Origin: Pseudobdellovibrionaceae bacterium
Lineage (GTDB): Bacteria > Bdellovibrionota > Bdellovibrionia > Bdellovibrionales > UBA1609
NCBI GenBank assembly: GCA_020635055.1
Contig: JACKAN010000006.1
Span: forward strand, 62,001-126,000
Length of the DNA: 64,000 nt
Direction of reading: 5' to 3'
This document shows, one piece after another, positions 54,729-64,000 of the stretch. How positions within the stretch are numbered: the stretch's first letter is position 1; every line of letters starts with the position of its first letter. Position numbers and translations under genes: made by a program. Below the pieces are notes generated by a model. That model had not been told where the DNA came from. It worked only from the letters and a program-made list of their open reading frames with translations, and searched no databases.

Positions 54729-54880
54729 AAAAACTAATATAATTTGAAACAATGTTAATAGCAAAGAGTCGAATGTAAATACTATTCTTATTTGTATTGT
54801 CGACTTTTACATATTTATAAATTGTAAGAATGATTTATTAATCCATTGCTCCTACACCCCATTTTAAGATAACTATTGGT

Positions 54881-57840
54881 TTGGGATTTATGAAACTGAC
54901 ATGGTGGGGATATTATGGACGGTGTTCACGAAGATTATTTATCTTTTGTTTCTTTTTAGTTTTATTGTTGGTTTCAGGAGAGCATAATTCCTCGTTAAAT
55001 AAGTCTATAAACCCAAGGAAATCTAAGTTTCACTCGAAAGCTATATTCCTCCACGTGCCGATGATCCTTTTCAGGTTTATCAGTGGCAACTTGAGAATGG
55101 ACTTAAAATATATTTCTCACAAAATAAATCTCAACCCAATTTTTACTCTGAAATTGTAGTTCGTGCAGGTGGAGCTAATGACCCCGCCGACGCTACAGGT
55201 TTAGCATTAATATCTGAACACCTTCTTAAAGGTACAGAGAATTTGGGGCACCATAAACGCATTAGAAGAAAAAAAAATACCAAACCAAAATTGGAAGATT
55301 TGTACAAAAGCTTTTCCGAGAAAGATCCTAAGAAGAGGAATAAGATTTTAAAGAAAATTGATATAGCTTCTGTTAAAGCCGCTGAATTTGTGGTTTTTAA
55401 TGAATTTGATACTCTCTATAAAAATTTGGGCGCAGATATGGTGAATGCGCATACTTGGTATGATGAAACCGTTTACAAAGTGCGAATGCCAAAAAACCAA
55501 TTGGCCACTTGGGCATGTCGGTGCCGAGCGATTTAGCCTCTACCTGTTTTTCGCTTGTTTCAATGGGAACTAGAAGTCGTCTATGAAGAAAAAAATAGAT
55601 CCATGGACAATCCCTCATCGCGCATAAATGAAGCGCTTTTAAAACATCTGTGGGCCGGACATTCTTATGGTGATCAAAGCATCATCGGTGAGGTTGAACA
55701 CCTAAAAAACCCACCTCTACACAAGGTTCATGAATTTTTTGATACTTATTATGTTCCCAATAATATGGCCATTGTTTTGTCTGGGGATTTAGAGCCCCAA
55801 CAAGTTCATAAGATTATAAAAAAATATTTTTCTTCGTGGAAGGCGAAAGCTATTAATAACAAATTATTAAAAAAAGTAGAGCCACTAAAAAATAAAAAGG
55901 AAGAAACATTACAGGGGCCTGGTGAACCCGAATTAACCTTAGGTTTTCAAATGAGTGATGGCTCTGCAAATGATTTGCCGCAAATGGATGTTTTTTCAGA
56001 AATGTTAGATATGCGTTTAAGTGAACTTGTAACTAGTAACCAGTTAAAAAATGCCGATGCTGGAGCTTTTGCTTAATTACAGTGGTCTTCTAGAAATTGC
56101 TAACCCACTTCCAGGCCAAACTCTTAAAGAAGTAAAAGTCCTTATTGACAGTGTTTTAGAGGAATTTAAACAGGGACAATTCACAGACGACTTATTAAAA
56201 GGAGCCATTTTTTCTGTGAAATCTAATATTGAAAAAACTTGGAAGATAATAGTGGACGCGTACAAATGATGTCACGTGGGCTTATTAGGGGTCAAGTTGG
56301 GATCAAAAATGTAGATTTTATATCTGAAGTTCTAAATTTAACAAGAGAGGATATTATTTCTTTGTCAAAAAATATTTGAGCTCTAACTATGTACAAATCA
56401 ATTATGAAACTGGTTCATATTCCAACCAAAGTTGAAAAACCCGAGATAACACCATTGAGTGGTGTGGGACTGGATAATGATGTGCAATCTGCATTTTTTC
56501 AGAAGATGATCAAACAGGCTCAGAGCGAAAAGAGTATAGAGTACACTTCATTAGAGACACAAAAAAAAGTTAAGGAATTAAAAATTCATCCGGGTGTGAT
56601 GGTATATACCGCCGAAAATCCTTATAATGACTTAGCTCAATTAAACGTCTTCTTCTCAGTAAACCCCTTACAAAATAAATATTCTTGCCTATGGAGTAAT
56701 TATTTAAAGAAGTCTCAAACACCCAATTTAAATATGGTCCAGTTGCAAAGATCTCTCTATTCTCAAGGGGTAAGCTTTGACATTTCTTGTTCTAAGTATG
56801 ACGTAAGTATAACTTTATCTGGAGAGGAGAAATTCTTAATTCCTTCTCTAAGTAGAATTTTAAATTTTATCGGTGAAGTTGTTGAAGATCAGGAACTCTT
56901 GACTGCCGTTGTTGCTTCGACAATTGACTCTAGGGAGAAGAATCTTTCAACTCCACGAGTGGCCTCAGCCCTTTTAGTCGACCATATAAAAAATGGCATT
57001 TTTAGTGATGAACAACTCGCCGGAAGCAACCAGGAACTTAAACAACTAAAATCAAATGAATTGCAATTATTTAAACAGCAACTAAATACTAGCGAAAAGA
57101 AGGTGCACTATGTAGGTCGGAAAAATGCAAATACATTGGCTAAAGAATTAACTTCTTTACTGCCGGCAGCTACCACTAATTCCGATGCCTTTTCCTATCC
57201 TTTACAAAGATCCGCTTCTGCAAAATCGAATAAAAATAAGATCTACATTTTAAATACTCCGGGAATGGCACAAACACATTTGTTTATATTCCGCAGCTTG
57301 TTTCCTTTTTCTTATATGAATTTGGATCAATTCAATTCCGCCTCGTTCTATACATATTATTTGGGTGGAGGAATGAGTTCTCCTTTTTTTAAAGAAATCA
57401 GGGAAAAACGCGCCTTGGCTTATGGCACTTATGCCTATTTAGAGACGCCTTATCTTCAGGGTGAGGAAAGTTTAGCTCGCGCTTTTATTGGCACACAAAC
57501 AGACAAGCTAGCTTGTGCCCTTTTTAAGTTTCACGCTATTTATTTGATGAATACATATAATGTCAGAACAGGGATTTCTTAACAACTAAGAAAGGCTTAC
57601 TAGAACTCATTACAACATCGCGACCAAGCTTCAGAGAGTTACCAGAACGCATATGATGAAATGAAACGATTGGGACTATCAGATCAAAGGACTAATGTAC
57701 AACTTTTTAGATAAATTAACTATCAGGAATTGTTGAGCTTCGAAACCCATTTTGCAAATCAACTCTATGTTTGACTGAATGGTGATCGTTCAAAAATGAA
57801 TTTAAGTTTTATACTCCGCAGATTATGAAATTGAGTTAGG
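54881..57840 (+). pseudogene. M16 (insulinase-type) zinc peptidase, many frameshifts
   Basis: Successive fragments in different frames spell an M16 peptidase of about 900 residues: a signal peptide, then DDPFQVYQWQLENGLKI, VVRAGGANDPADATGLALISEHLLKGTENLG, NAHTWYDETVYKVRMPKNQL, WELEVVYEEKNRSMDNPSSR, HSYGDQSIIGE, YYVPNNMAIVLSGDL, then the C-terminal half (YTAENPYNDLAQLNVFF, YYLGGGMSSPFFKEIREKRALAYG). In the zinc motif HxxEH the first His reads as Leu. The frame changes at least six times, sometimes within 20 bases with compensation (near 55240 and 55520). It may be a true pseudogene or an indel-rich stretch of sequence. Confidence 0.8.
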
Positions 57841-57866
57841 CTAGAGGACCTCAAATTACTAAAAAT

Positions 57867-57914
57867 GTTCCCGGTTAAATTTGTGAGGTGCATGGTCAAG
57901 ATACATATGTGACT
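57867..57914 (+). repeat. Intergenic repeat, copy B (GTTCCCGGTTAAATTT family)
   Basis: Plus strand GTTCCCGGTTAAATTT (57867-57882) is identical to 16 bases of copy A at 49927-49942 on the minus strand, and the following TGA, TGCA, GTCA and TGTGAC words occur in the same order. This copy lies between the 3' ends of the peptidase and methyltransferase remnants. Confidence 0.5.
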
Positions 57915-57933
57915 TTGAAATTGGATTTTTAAG

Positions 57934-58775
57934 CTATATATTTTTTGTAAATACAGATTCATTGCAACCTGTCGATTTCTCTACAAGGTTTTTGTTCATG
58001 AGCTGAAACCCAGTTGAGTGAAATGATAGTTTCATGTTTCTGCCATTTTGCCACCGAAGGATAACCTCCCAAATCTCAATCAAGGGAGATCGCAGTAGGA
58101 AAGCCCAAGTTCCCTTCCGTTATTTTTATTTCTCAACCACCCATTCTACTTTGCGGAACTTACAAAATATGTACACAGTAAACTAAAGGTAAAATAAACC
58201 GCTTAGCCAAAGCACTTTACAGTAAATCATTTTTATCAATTCTCCAATAGTCACTGAGCAGTCCTTGGTCATTGTAAATAGCAACTAACTTGCCTCTGCT
58301 TTAGCTTTAAATGAGCCACATTTTGAAAGGCGAGCGGCATGTTGCCACTGTGATGCATTACCCCCCAGCTGTACACAATATCGAATATCTTCAATTGTTT
58401 TAAGCAAACATTTCATCAAGTATAGATCCCTGCGTGAAGTGAACCAATGCTTTGTCACCTGAAAGTATTTATCTTTAAAGTCTTAAAATTTCACGCTTTT
58501 TAAATCATAATCAAAGTGAAAAAAACTTAGGCGCCTTAATTTTCTTGCGGCCATGAATGGATGCCACTGCCAGCTCCCACATCTAGAAAGTTTTTCCACT
58601 CATATCACTTCTTGCATTAGTCTTTAGATTTTCCATAGATTGTTCAATAAGCGGTTCTGTGGATACTTTTGCTGAACAGAGTCCAATTGTGGGCCAAAGT
58701 TGAATCTCACTTCTTCGCTGGCCTTTGATTTTTTTGGGTTAACATAGTTTATTATAACGAATTAGCAGCACTCAT
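57934..58775 (-). pseudogene. Class I SAM-dependent methyltransferase, many frameshifts
   Basis: Reading the minus strand across frames gives FLDVGAGSGIHS (SAM loop), FSFDYDLKSV, FDIVYSWGVMHHSGNM, GKLVAIYNDQGLLSDYWRIDK and a C-terminal GFQL...STGCNESVFTK before a TAG at 57934. These strings, in this order, are those of a family of about 270-residue methyltransferases with a VYSWGVLHHTGNM motif. At least four frame changes separate them. The conserved words are intact, so the damage is mostly small insertions and deletions. It follows the menD remnant on the same strand. Its substrate is unknown. Confidence 0.75.
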
Positions 58776-58849
58776 TAAAAAGTTTTAAAAATTAGTTTCT
58801 ACTACTAAGGTCAGTAAATATTTGGTTAGAGTTTTTGAAAAAAAACTAT

Positions 58850-60435
58850 ACTAAAGTCAGAAATTAAGTTTCTTGATTATATTCCTGTCTAAAGGCTTTT
58901 GGTTTGTTCTAATACGTCGAACTTATGATTGAAGGAGTTAAGAATCTACTCCTGGAAGGGGGTATTTTCAAGACGAGTAATTTTAAGCCAAACATTTTGG
59001 CTAAGGGAGCAAAAGGATTTTTCAGTTCATTTTCAAAAGCTTCCATTCCGAAAAAACAATATGGATGAGAAAAAATTTTCTCCACCATTGTTAATCACAA
59101 TAGGCGAAATTTTCCTCTCTGGTATAGTCAAAACCGATAGGTATCTGTGTCATACATTGCCGATAGATCCCAAAATACAAAAAAAGTCTGTTGGTTAGTT
59201 TTTGACCACCCCAAAGCTGTGAAATAATACCATCAATGCCATTCGCTCCACGATTGAAAATTTGGTATTTTTAAATCCTTTATCTTATGAGGGCTGCCAA
59301 TCCCATTCTCTAATGGGCTTATTTCAATAAATACTTCTGTGACTCTTTCCGAAGCTATTGACTAATATGTTGAAACCAAGAAGCTTCCGCTAAGGGATAC
59401 ATTTATACAGATTCTGTAATTTAGATTCTAAATCAAGGAGAACTCTGCAATAATTCTTTTTATCAATCCTTCCATTCCACACTTGAGCGTTTCTTTTAAG
59501 GATATTAAATCCAAAGCTTTAAAAGAAAGTGTGTATCCAGGATCGCGATGCCTGAAAATGGTTGTTGGAAAAATGGAGCACAGTGGCCAGTTCGTTAAAT
59601 GAAATTAAAGATCTGCCATAAGCGCAATGTATAGGGACCCAGTGCGAATTATTGAATCAAAATACTTGATATTCTTATTTAGTAAAAAAAGCCTCTCCCT
59701 TTTAGCATTAAAGGTTCTAGTTCCTCATCTTCTAAACCGGAAGCTCCCTTCAGCATAAAAAGGCCATTAATCCAGTAAATATTGTTTAACAGCTTGAGAT
59801 TCTTCACTGACCTAAAATAACTATGGTCTCGCCGTCTCAAAAATTCATATTTACATTAATTGCGACTTTGAGCGAGTAGGGAATCCAACTCTCTCGTAAT
59901 TCTTCCATAGTAGAGTAGTTTTGAATAATTTACTTGCTTCTTCTGAAATCAGAATACGCGGCTCATCAAACAAATATTTATATGTATGGGCCGAGAAGGT
60001 TTGCAAATCTCAATTTCACTATTTACTGAAATATCACAGGTCTTTTCCACGTAATGAGAAAAATACCCACTTGCTCTATACTTTGTGGGCTTCCCACTCC
60101 ACGAGATACAATGTTGTGACGATCCGGGGCTGTTAATAATATCAATGGCAAATAAGAATATCGAGCTTCCACTGTCGCCGAATTAAATTAGCGACAGTTG
60201 TACCAGAGGTCGTAAGTACAACGACGGGTTTGTGGATCCGCCTTTACTCTCCCATAGCAAAAAATGCGGCGGGATCTTTCGTCATAGAAACTATAAACTT
60301 TAATGTCCGATAAATTCCAAGAGCTTTTACCAAAGGAGCATTGTGCCACCCTGACAAAACAACACAATAGTCTTTCCACCCTATTTTGCTTAATTCATTA
60401 ATGAGCTCTAAGACTTTGACTTACGTTCATAAACT
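58850..60435 (-). pseudogene. menD: menD (SEPHCHC synthase), many frameshifts
   Basis: Minus-strand pieces match MenD in order: DYCVLCQGGHNAPLVKAL (near the CPGSR.TPL block), YDERSAAFFAMG, VLTTSGTTVANL and VEARYSYLPLILLTA in the N-terminal half; NRGANGIDGIIST, WSKTNQQTFFVFWDLS and VINNGGE-x-F in the C-terminal ThDP-binding half. MenD makes SEPHCHC from isochorismate and 2-oxoglutarate. Frames change every few dozen bases; for example the ERSAAFF segment contains one extra C. Since the following men genes are intact and depend on MenD, sequence error is at least as likely as gene loss. Confidence 0.85.
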
Positions 60436-61492
60436 AGGAAAACTTCTTTTGTAAAGCTTCTTTTAACGTACTAGACCACTCTCTTTCCATTTCCCACTTT
60501 CTTCAACCAAACCATTATCCCGAAATCCCAAATAAGTTTTCCCTCAAACCACTGTATTTCTTTTAAAGCCACTACCACGAGTTCTCGCTCTCCAAAAATG
60601 CACACCAAAGGGGGGCGTTTGCAAGCATTCTCTGAATTTTAGTATTGTTAACATTCTCCCCAACAAGAATGTGTAACATGGGACTTGCCACGCCCCACCC
60701 AAAAGTGCCGCCGTTGGATGGAGTTGTTTTATTAACTGTTCCAAAGGCTGTAAACTTCCCCGGAAGCAAAAAAGTTCTTAAATGCTTTGGTTGCCAAGGC
60801 TCCACTCTTGAGTGTTTTCCATTGCAAAGTAAGTAGTGCTGTAATCTATTTGGCATTAAATCCTAATACTAACAAATCAGATGTTCCATTAACTCTTTAG
60901 TTGTCTAACAAACTCTTTATCGTTTAGAGCCGCTGTTCCCGCTAAGGCCATATAGTTTAAATTTCTCATATTTGGTGATCGATAAGAACTTCTGGAGTTG
61001 CCCCCTCAAGAAACCTTTTTTCTTCTTCTGCCAAAACCATAGCTAAAAAATTCCACTGGTAAATCTAAAGTTTTAACAAGCTTAACTTTTTTCCATAACT
61101 GAATAGTAGAACATTGGATGTTGCGAATACTAATAAGAATTATTTTCTGGATTTTTTGATTGCGATAATCACTCTGAAATTTTAAAAAGTATTTCTCGAA
61201 TTCATAAGCTTACTTGGTTCCCGCCATTGACGAGATTTGATGTTACTAATATCGACTGTGAGAGAGTGTTTTTTCTTAGTTCACTCTTTTGAACTATTTG
61301 CTGTTAGAAAACTTAACCACTGGCCACTTTCCTTAAGAAATTCAGACAGATAGTACGATTCAGATTCTGGTTGCCTTGGTAAGTTATAGGTTAATCTCCC
61401 AAGACACATGAGCCAATCATTTTCATCTAGGAGAGGAAAGCTCCCCCTCATGTTTTAAAATATGTTAAGATTCTGCTATCTAATACAGACAT
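60436..61492 (-). pseudogene. menF: Isochorismate synthase (menF, chorismate-binding), many frameshifts
   Basis: Minus-strand words include LDENDWLMCLGRLTYNLPRQP, RLQHYLLCNGK, then LEQLIKQLHPTAALLG, the LHPT-x-A-x-x-G signature of MenF/EntC, followed by NAPLWCAFLE...NSW and VALKEIQW, corresponding to the chorismate-binding C-terminal block. An ATG at 61490-61492 gives a plausible start and the length (about 350 codons) suits MenF. It directly precedes menD as in other men operons. Frame changes are frequent. Anthranilate synthase is less likely because of the LHPTAALLG string and context. Confidence 0.75.
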
Positions 61493-61520
61493 AATAATAT
61501 AAACTGGCATAGCAAAATCT

Positions 61521-62326
61521 ATGGCAATGAGTAAAACAGAAACTGTTAAATTGGGGACATTTGGAGGTCGGATCAGACACTTCTTGTTATTGCAGGCCCT
61601 GCGCCATTGAAAGCTATGAGCAATTTTCTAAAAAACAGCTCAATCTGTTAGCAGTAAATCTGGGGCCTCAATCATTCGCGGTGCATGTATAAGCTCAGAA
61701 CCAGTCCATTAAAGCTTCAGGTTTAGGAGAAGAGGCTTCTGATATTGTTAAAAAGTTAAAAGAACAAAATATTTCTTTTGTCTCCGAAATTACAGATCCC
61801 AGACAAATTAGTGACTTCCATGAGCTTGTTGATGTCTTTCCAGGTAGGTTCTCGGAACATGCATAATAGCCCTTCTTAAAGAGTTGGGGTGACTGTTGAT
61901 AAACCTGTTATTCTTAAAAGAGGCTTTTCTGGGCTAATTAAAGAGTGGATTTTAGCTGCTGATTACATCCGTAATGGCGGAAATAAAAATGTTGTTCTCT
62001 GTGAAAGGGGAATCCGCACTTTTGAAAATGCTACCCGCAACACTTTTGATTTAAATGCTATTGCTTATATTAAAAAACACTCAGATTTACCAGTTATCGC
62101 TGACCCATCTCATGCCACCGGCGACAGCGATTTGGTTCGTCCGATGGCTTTGGCTGCTGCGGCCGCTGGTGCGGATGGCCTTATTATTGAAGTCCACCCA
62201 GATCCAATCAGTGCAAAGTCCGATGGTTTTCAAGCTTTGAATCTCCATCAGTTTGATGACTTAATGATCCAACTTAAAAAAATGTTACCCATTCTAGATA
62301 AAAGTTTGCAAACAAAGGAATCTTAA
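61521..62326 (+). pseudogene. aroF: DAHP synthase (AroF type), frameshifted N-terminal half
   Basis: About 268 codons from ATG 61521. Words in order: LLVIAGPCAIESYEQF (one T missing inside the Cys codon region), SGASIIRG, GLGEEASDIVKKLKEQNISFVSEITDPRQISDF, VDVFQVGSRNMHNSPLLKELG across a frame change, then an intact frame from 61889 to 62326 with KPVILKRGFSG, VVLCERGIRTFENATRNTFDLNAI, IADPSHATG and GLIIEVHPDP. It makes DAHP, the first shikimate-pathway intermediate and hence the source of chorismate for MenF. The intact part starting at GTG 61889 is not a separate gene. ubiE starts one base before its stop ends. Confidence 0.85.
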
Positions 62327-63039
62327 TGTCCTACGAACATCATCGCAATCCTGCTGAAATTAAAAATTTATTTGCCAATATATCTAATACATATGATCTC
62401 GCCAATGACGTCATTACTTTTGGTAAAGCACATAGCTGGCGTAAGAAATTGGTACAGTGGTCGGAAGCCAGTAGGGGCAATGACGTATTAGATTGCGCCA
62501 GTGGCACTTCCGATTTAGCTCTTGAGTTTAAAAAGGTGGTCGGTGAAAAAGGCCGAGTTGTTTCTTCTGATTTTTGCCCTGAAATGTTAGAAATTGGCAA
62601 ACAGAAGGCCACTAAAGCTGACCTCAACATAGAGTTTCAAGTGGGCGATGCCATGCAGTTGTCATTTACCGACAAAGAGTTTGATATTACTAGTATTGCC
62701 TATGGTATTCGCAATGTAAAAGATCCACTCAAAGCTATATCTGAAATGGCAAGAGTCACAAAGTCTGATGGCTTTGTTTTAATATTAGAAACCGGCGAAA
62801 TTTCTACTCCATTGATTGGCTCTGCCATTCAAGTTTATTTTAAATATGTTGTTCCGCGCTTGGGAGGATGGGTAAGTGGTCAGCGCCAAGCTTATGAATA
62901 TTTAAATGAGTCTTCTTTATCTTTTCCTTGTCGTGAAGACTTTCTGGCTATTATGGAAAAGACAAAAAAATTTAAAAAATTAGAGTATAAAACTTTAATG
63001 GGTGGTGCCAGCTATATTTATAAAGGCACGGTTTCTTAA
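62326..63039 (+). CDS. ubiE: Demethylmenaquinone C-methyltransferase (UbiE/MenG)
   Basis: 237 residues, full length. The UbiE pattern is FANISNTYDLANDVITFG at the N-terminus, VLDCASGTSDLAL (SAM loop), DFCPEMLEIGK, GDAMQLSFTDKEFDITSIAYGIRNV (the YGIRNV signature), LETGEI and GASYIYKG at the C-terminus. It performs the last step of menaquinone synthesis and, in some bacteria, of ubiquinone synthesis; with the men genes nearby it is best read as MenG. It shares a TAATG junction with aroF. It marks the end of the indel-rich stretch. Confidence 0.95.
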   Translation: MSYEHHRNPAEIKNLFANISNTYDLANDVITFGKAHSWRKKLVQWSEASRGNDVLDCASGTSDLALEFKKVVGEKGRVVSSDFCPEMLEIGKQKATKADLNIEFQVGDAMQLSFTDKEFDITSIAYGIRNVKDPLKAISEMARVTKSDGFVLILETGEISTPLIGSAIQVYFKYVVPRLGGWVSGQRQAYEYLNESSLSFPCREDFLAIMEKTKKFKKLEYKTLMGGASYIYKGTVS

Positions 63040-63100
63040 TTTCTAATAATACTTTTAAAAACTTACTCAATTATACCTTTGACAAAAAATAAGGGACTAT

Positions 63101-63128
63101 TTGCGATAACAGATCCTTAGGCTATGCT
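63101..63128 (+). promoter_or_regulatory. Possible promoter of the lipoprotein gene
   Basis: TTGCGA (63101-63106) and TATGCT (63123-63128) are spaced 16 bases apart about 70 bases before the lipoprotein start. Both are partial matches to sigma70 boxes and the AT-rich background makes chance matches likely. Confidence 0.3.
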
Positions 63129-63196
63129 ACCCTATGGTTGTTGGCATAATTATTGGAATTCATATAGTGAACAATGCTAAAGGTGGTCATTATATT

Positions 63197-64000
63197 ATGT
63201 TATTTCCAAGACTTACGATCTTCAGTCTCCTTTTTGTTTCGTCAATATTTTCTGCATGCAGTGACAAAAAAACGCCCAGTCCCGTCAGTAAAAAAATATT
63301 TGTGCAGGGAGACCCTTATAACATAGTTAAAGGTTCCACGTTCAATACACAAATCGACTTCCCACAACAAGTCTTTGAAAACAATGAATATGCTCTTACT
63401 ACTGGACTCAATTTCTTAGAAAAACAGGAAGAGACAAGCTCTACAGAAAATATTAGAACAGAAAATGGTTCAAAGGAGATAGAACAAAACTCTCTAGACA
63501 ATCAAATTTTTAAGTTGAAAAAGGGAGTGGGTAAATACTTTTTAAGTATTGAATTTGAAGGTAGTTTTTTAAAAATGTACAGAGATAAAAATGGAAAATC
63601 CTATGTTGAAGCAGAAAGCAAAGAGGGAACCTCAAATTCGACTATGGACCTTTTACATATTAGTCATAGCGAAGACTTCCGCAACCTAAGCTTTTTAATG
63701 TATGGCAAAGATAAAAATGGGATAAGAACCTTGGTGGCTCTTTATTTTGGTCCACCCACAAATATTTTAGATTTAGCAAAGAAAGACAACAGTGGTTATT
63801 ACTATATGCTCGGACAATCACGACCTTACCGCTGGAAACAAGATCGTATTTTAAAAATTAATTTCTGCCACCCTCAAGCTGAAGAAAATAAGGACTATAT
63901 TAAAATTCAAAATGGAGTGTTGCAATGGCAAGAAGGATTAGAGAATCGCCTTGAAATAGAGTTAACAGCAACTAAAGTTTATCCACCCTTCTCAGACTTC
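63197..64000 (+). CDS. Lipoprotein, unknown (runs off right edge)
   Basis: An uninterrupted frame of 268 codons runs from ATG 63197 to the window end without a stop. The N-terminus is a lipoprotein signal: MLFPRLTIFSLLFVSSIFSAC with the lipobox FSAC (Cys21) followed by SDKK. The mature part is hydrophilic with alternating charged and aromatic residues, including SYVEAESKEG, YFGPPTN and YYYMLGQSRPYRWKQ, and is probably beta-rich. I recognise no family. The AAAGG upstream is 13 bases away, so a GTG at 63167 is an alternative start. The 157-base gap before it holds its promoter region. Confidence 0.75.
   Translation, partial: MLFPRLTIFSLLFVSSIFSACSDKKTPSPVSKKIFVQGDPYNIVKGSTFNTQIDFPQQVFENNEYALTTGLNFLEKQEETSSTENIRTENGSKEIEQNSLDNQIFKLKKGVGKYFLSIEFEGSFLKMYRDKNGKSYVEAESKEGTSNSTMDLLHISHSEDFRNLSFLMYGKDKNGIRTLVALYFGPPTNILDLAKKDNSGYYYMLGQSRPYRWKQDRILKINFCHPQAEENKDYIKIQNGVLQWQEGLENRLEIELTATKVYPPFSDF

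Noticed and set aside
58929..59198. 89-codon plus-strand ORF
   Set aside because: It is antisense to the menD C-terminal words (NRGANGIDG, VINNGG) and has no ribosome site or domain.
59921..60856. Short ORFs (60-95 codons) on both strands within the menD/menF stretch
   Set aside because: They are chance open frames or single-frame slices of the frameshifted menD and menF; none stands as a gene.
61889..62326. A free-standing 145-codon DAHP synthase-like gene starting at GTG 61889
   Set aside because: Upstream bases in other frames encode the rest of the same enzyme (GPCAIESYEQF, EITDPRQISDF), so this is the undamaged part of a full-length gene.
1..64000. CRISPR arrays, tRNA genes, insertion sequences, phage genes
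   Set aside because: Looked for regularly spaced repeats, tRNA T-loop strings, transposase motifs and integrase motifs; none was seen.

Overview
ORGANISM. The window is AT-rich (roughly a third G+C by eye), gene-dense and Gram-negative in character: a MacB/LolE-type ABC exporter with a periplasmic adaptor, many signal peptides, a lipoprotein at the right edge, type IV prepilin-like genes, RsmJ and a class A RNase P RNA. This mix, with the TerB-like, SirB1-like and prepilin-with-Cys-module genes, suggests a low-GC member of the Bdellovibrionota (Bdellovibrio/Halobacteriovorax relatives). That placement is an inference from gene style, not from a phylogenetic marker.

LAYOUT. (1) 1-3 kb: the tail of an SGNH hydrolase, then a minus-strand operon of ferritin-like diiron protein, NodU/CmcH-type carbamoyltransferase and a DUF5989-like membrane peptide. 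(2) 3-7.6 kb: a gamma-glutamyltransferase-family protein and an operon of three prepilin-like proteins sharing Cys-rich modules. (3) 7.7-24.1 kb: a very AT-rich accessory island of envelope-modification genes: an MBOAT acyltransferase with an SGNH-like partner, an alpha/beta hydrolase with a degenerate sulfatase, a dlt-like cassette (MBOAT-like, carrier protein, adenylation enzyme), more SGNH-like proteins, an HTTM protein with a small secreted partner, an FGE-fold protein and several unknown secreted proteins. (4) 24.3-30 kb: a compact leucine-degradation (liu) operon with a split methylcrotonyl-CoA carboxylase alpha subunit. (5) 30-45.9 kb: housekeeping and regulatory genes: methyltransferase, MazG-like, DnaQ-like exonuclease, rnpB, RNase HI, ABC exporter, AroE-like protein, citrate synthase, SpoIIE-type phosphatase, Na/Pi-like transporter. 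(6) 45.9-63 kb: isoprenoid quinone genes: polyprenyl synthase, a divergent UbiA, RsmJ, menE-menC-menA-menB-menH, and, beyond a broken stretch, aroF-ubiE. (7) 63.2 kb to the end: a lipoprotein gene running off the window.

THE BROKEN STRETCH. From about 54.9 to 61.9 kb almost no long ORF survives, yet reading across frames reveals five recognisable genes on both strands: an M16 peptidase (+), a SAM methyltransferase (-), menD (-), menF (-) and the N-terminal half of aroF (+). Short motifs are preserved but the frame changes every few dozen bases. Unrelated genes on both strands are affected with sharp edges, and menF/menD are needed by the intact men genes around them. I therefore suspect an indel-rich stretch of assembly rather than true pseudogenes, though the sequence alone cannot settle it.

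HOW THE GENES FIT. The men genes form a complete o-succinylbenzoate (non-futalosine) menaquinone pathway if menF and menD are counted: MenF-MenD-MenH-MenC-MenE-MenB, a possible hotdog thioesterase, MenA and UbiE/MenG, with a polyprenyl synthase to supply the side chain. The liu operon would degrade isovaleryl-CoA products to acetyl-CoA and acetoacetate, feeding the citrate synthase. The best candidate for an undescribed system is the 8.8-24.1 kb island. It combines carrier-protein/adenylation/MBOAT chemistry resembling D-alanylation (Dlt) with several proteins of the SGNH and sulfatase folds that have lost catalytic residues. This points to an export-coupled acylation or aminoacylation of a surface polymer in a Gram-negative cell.
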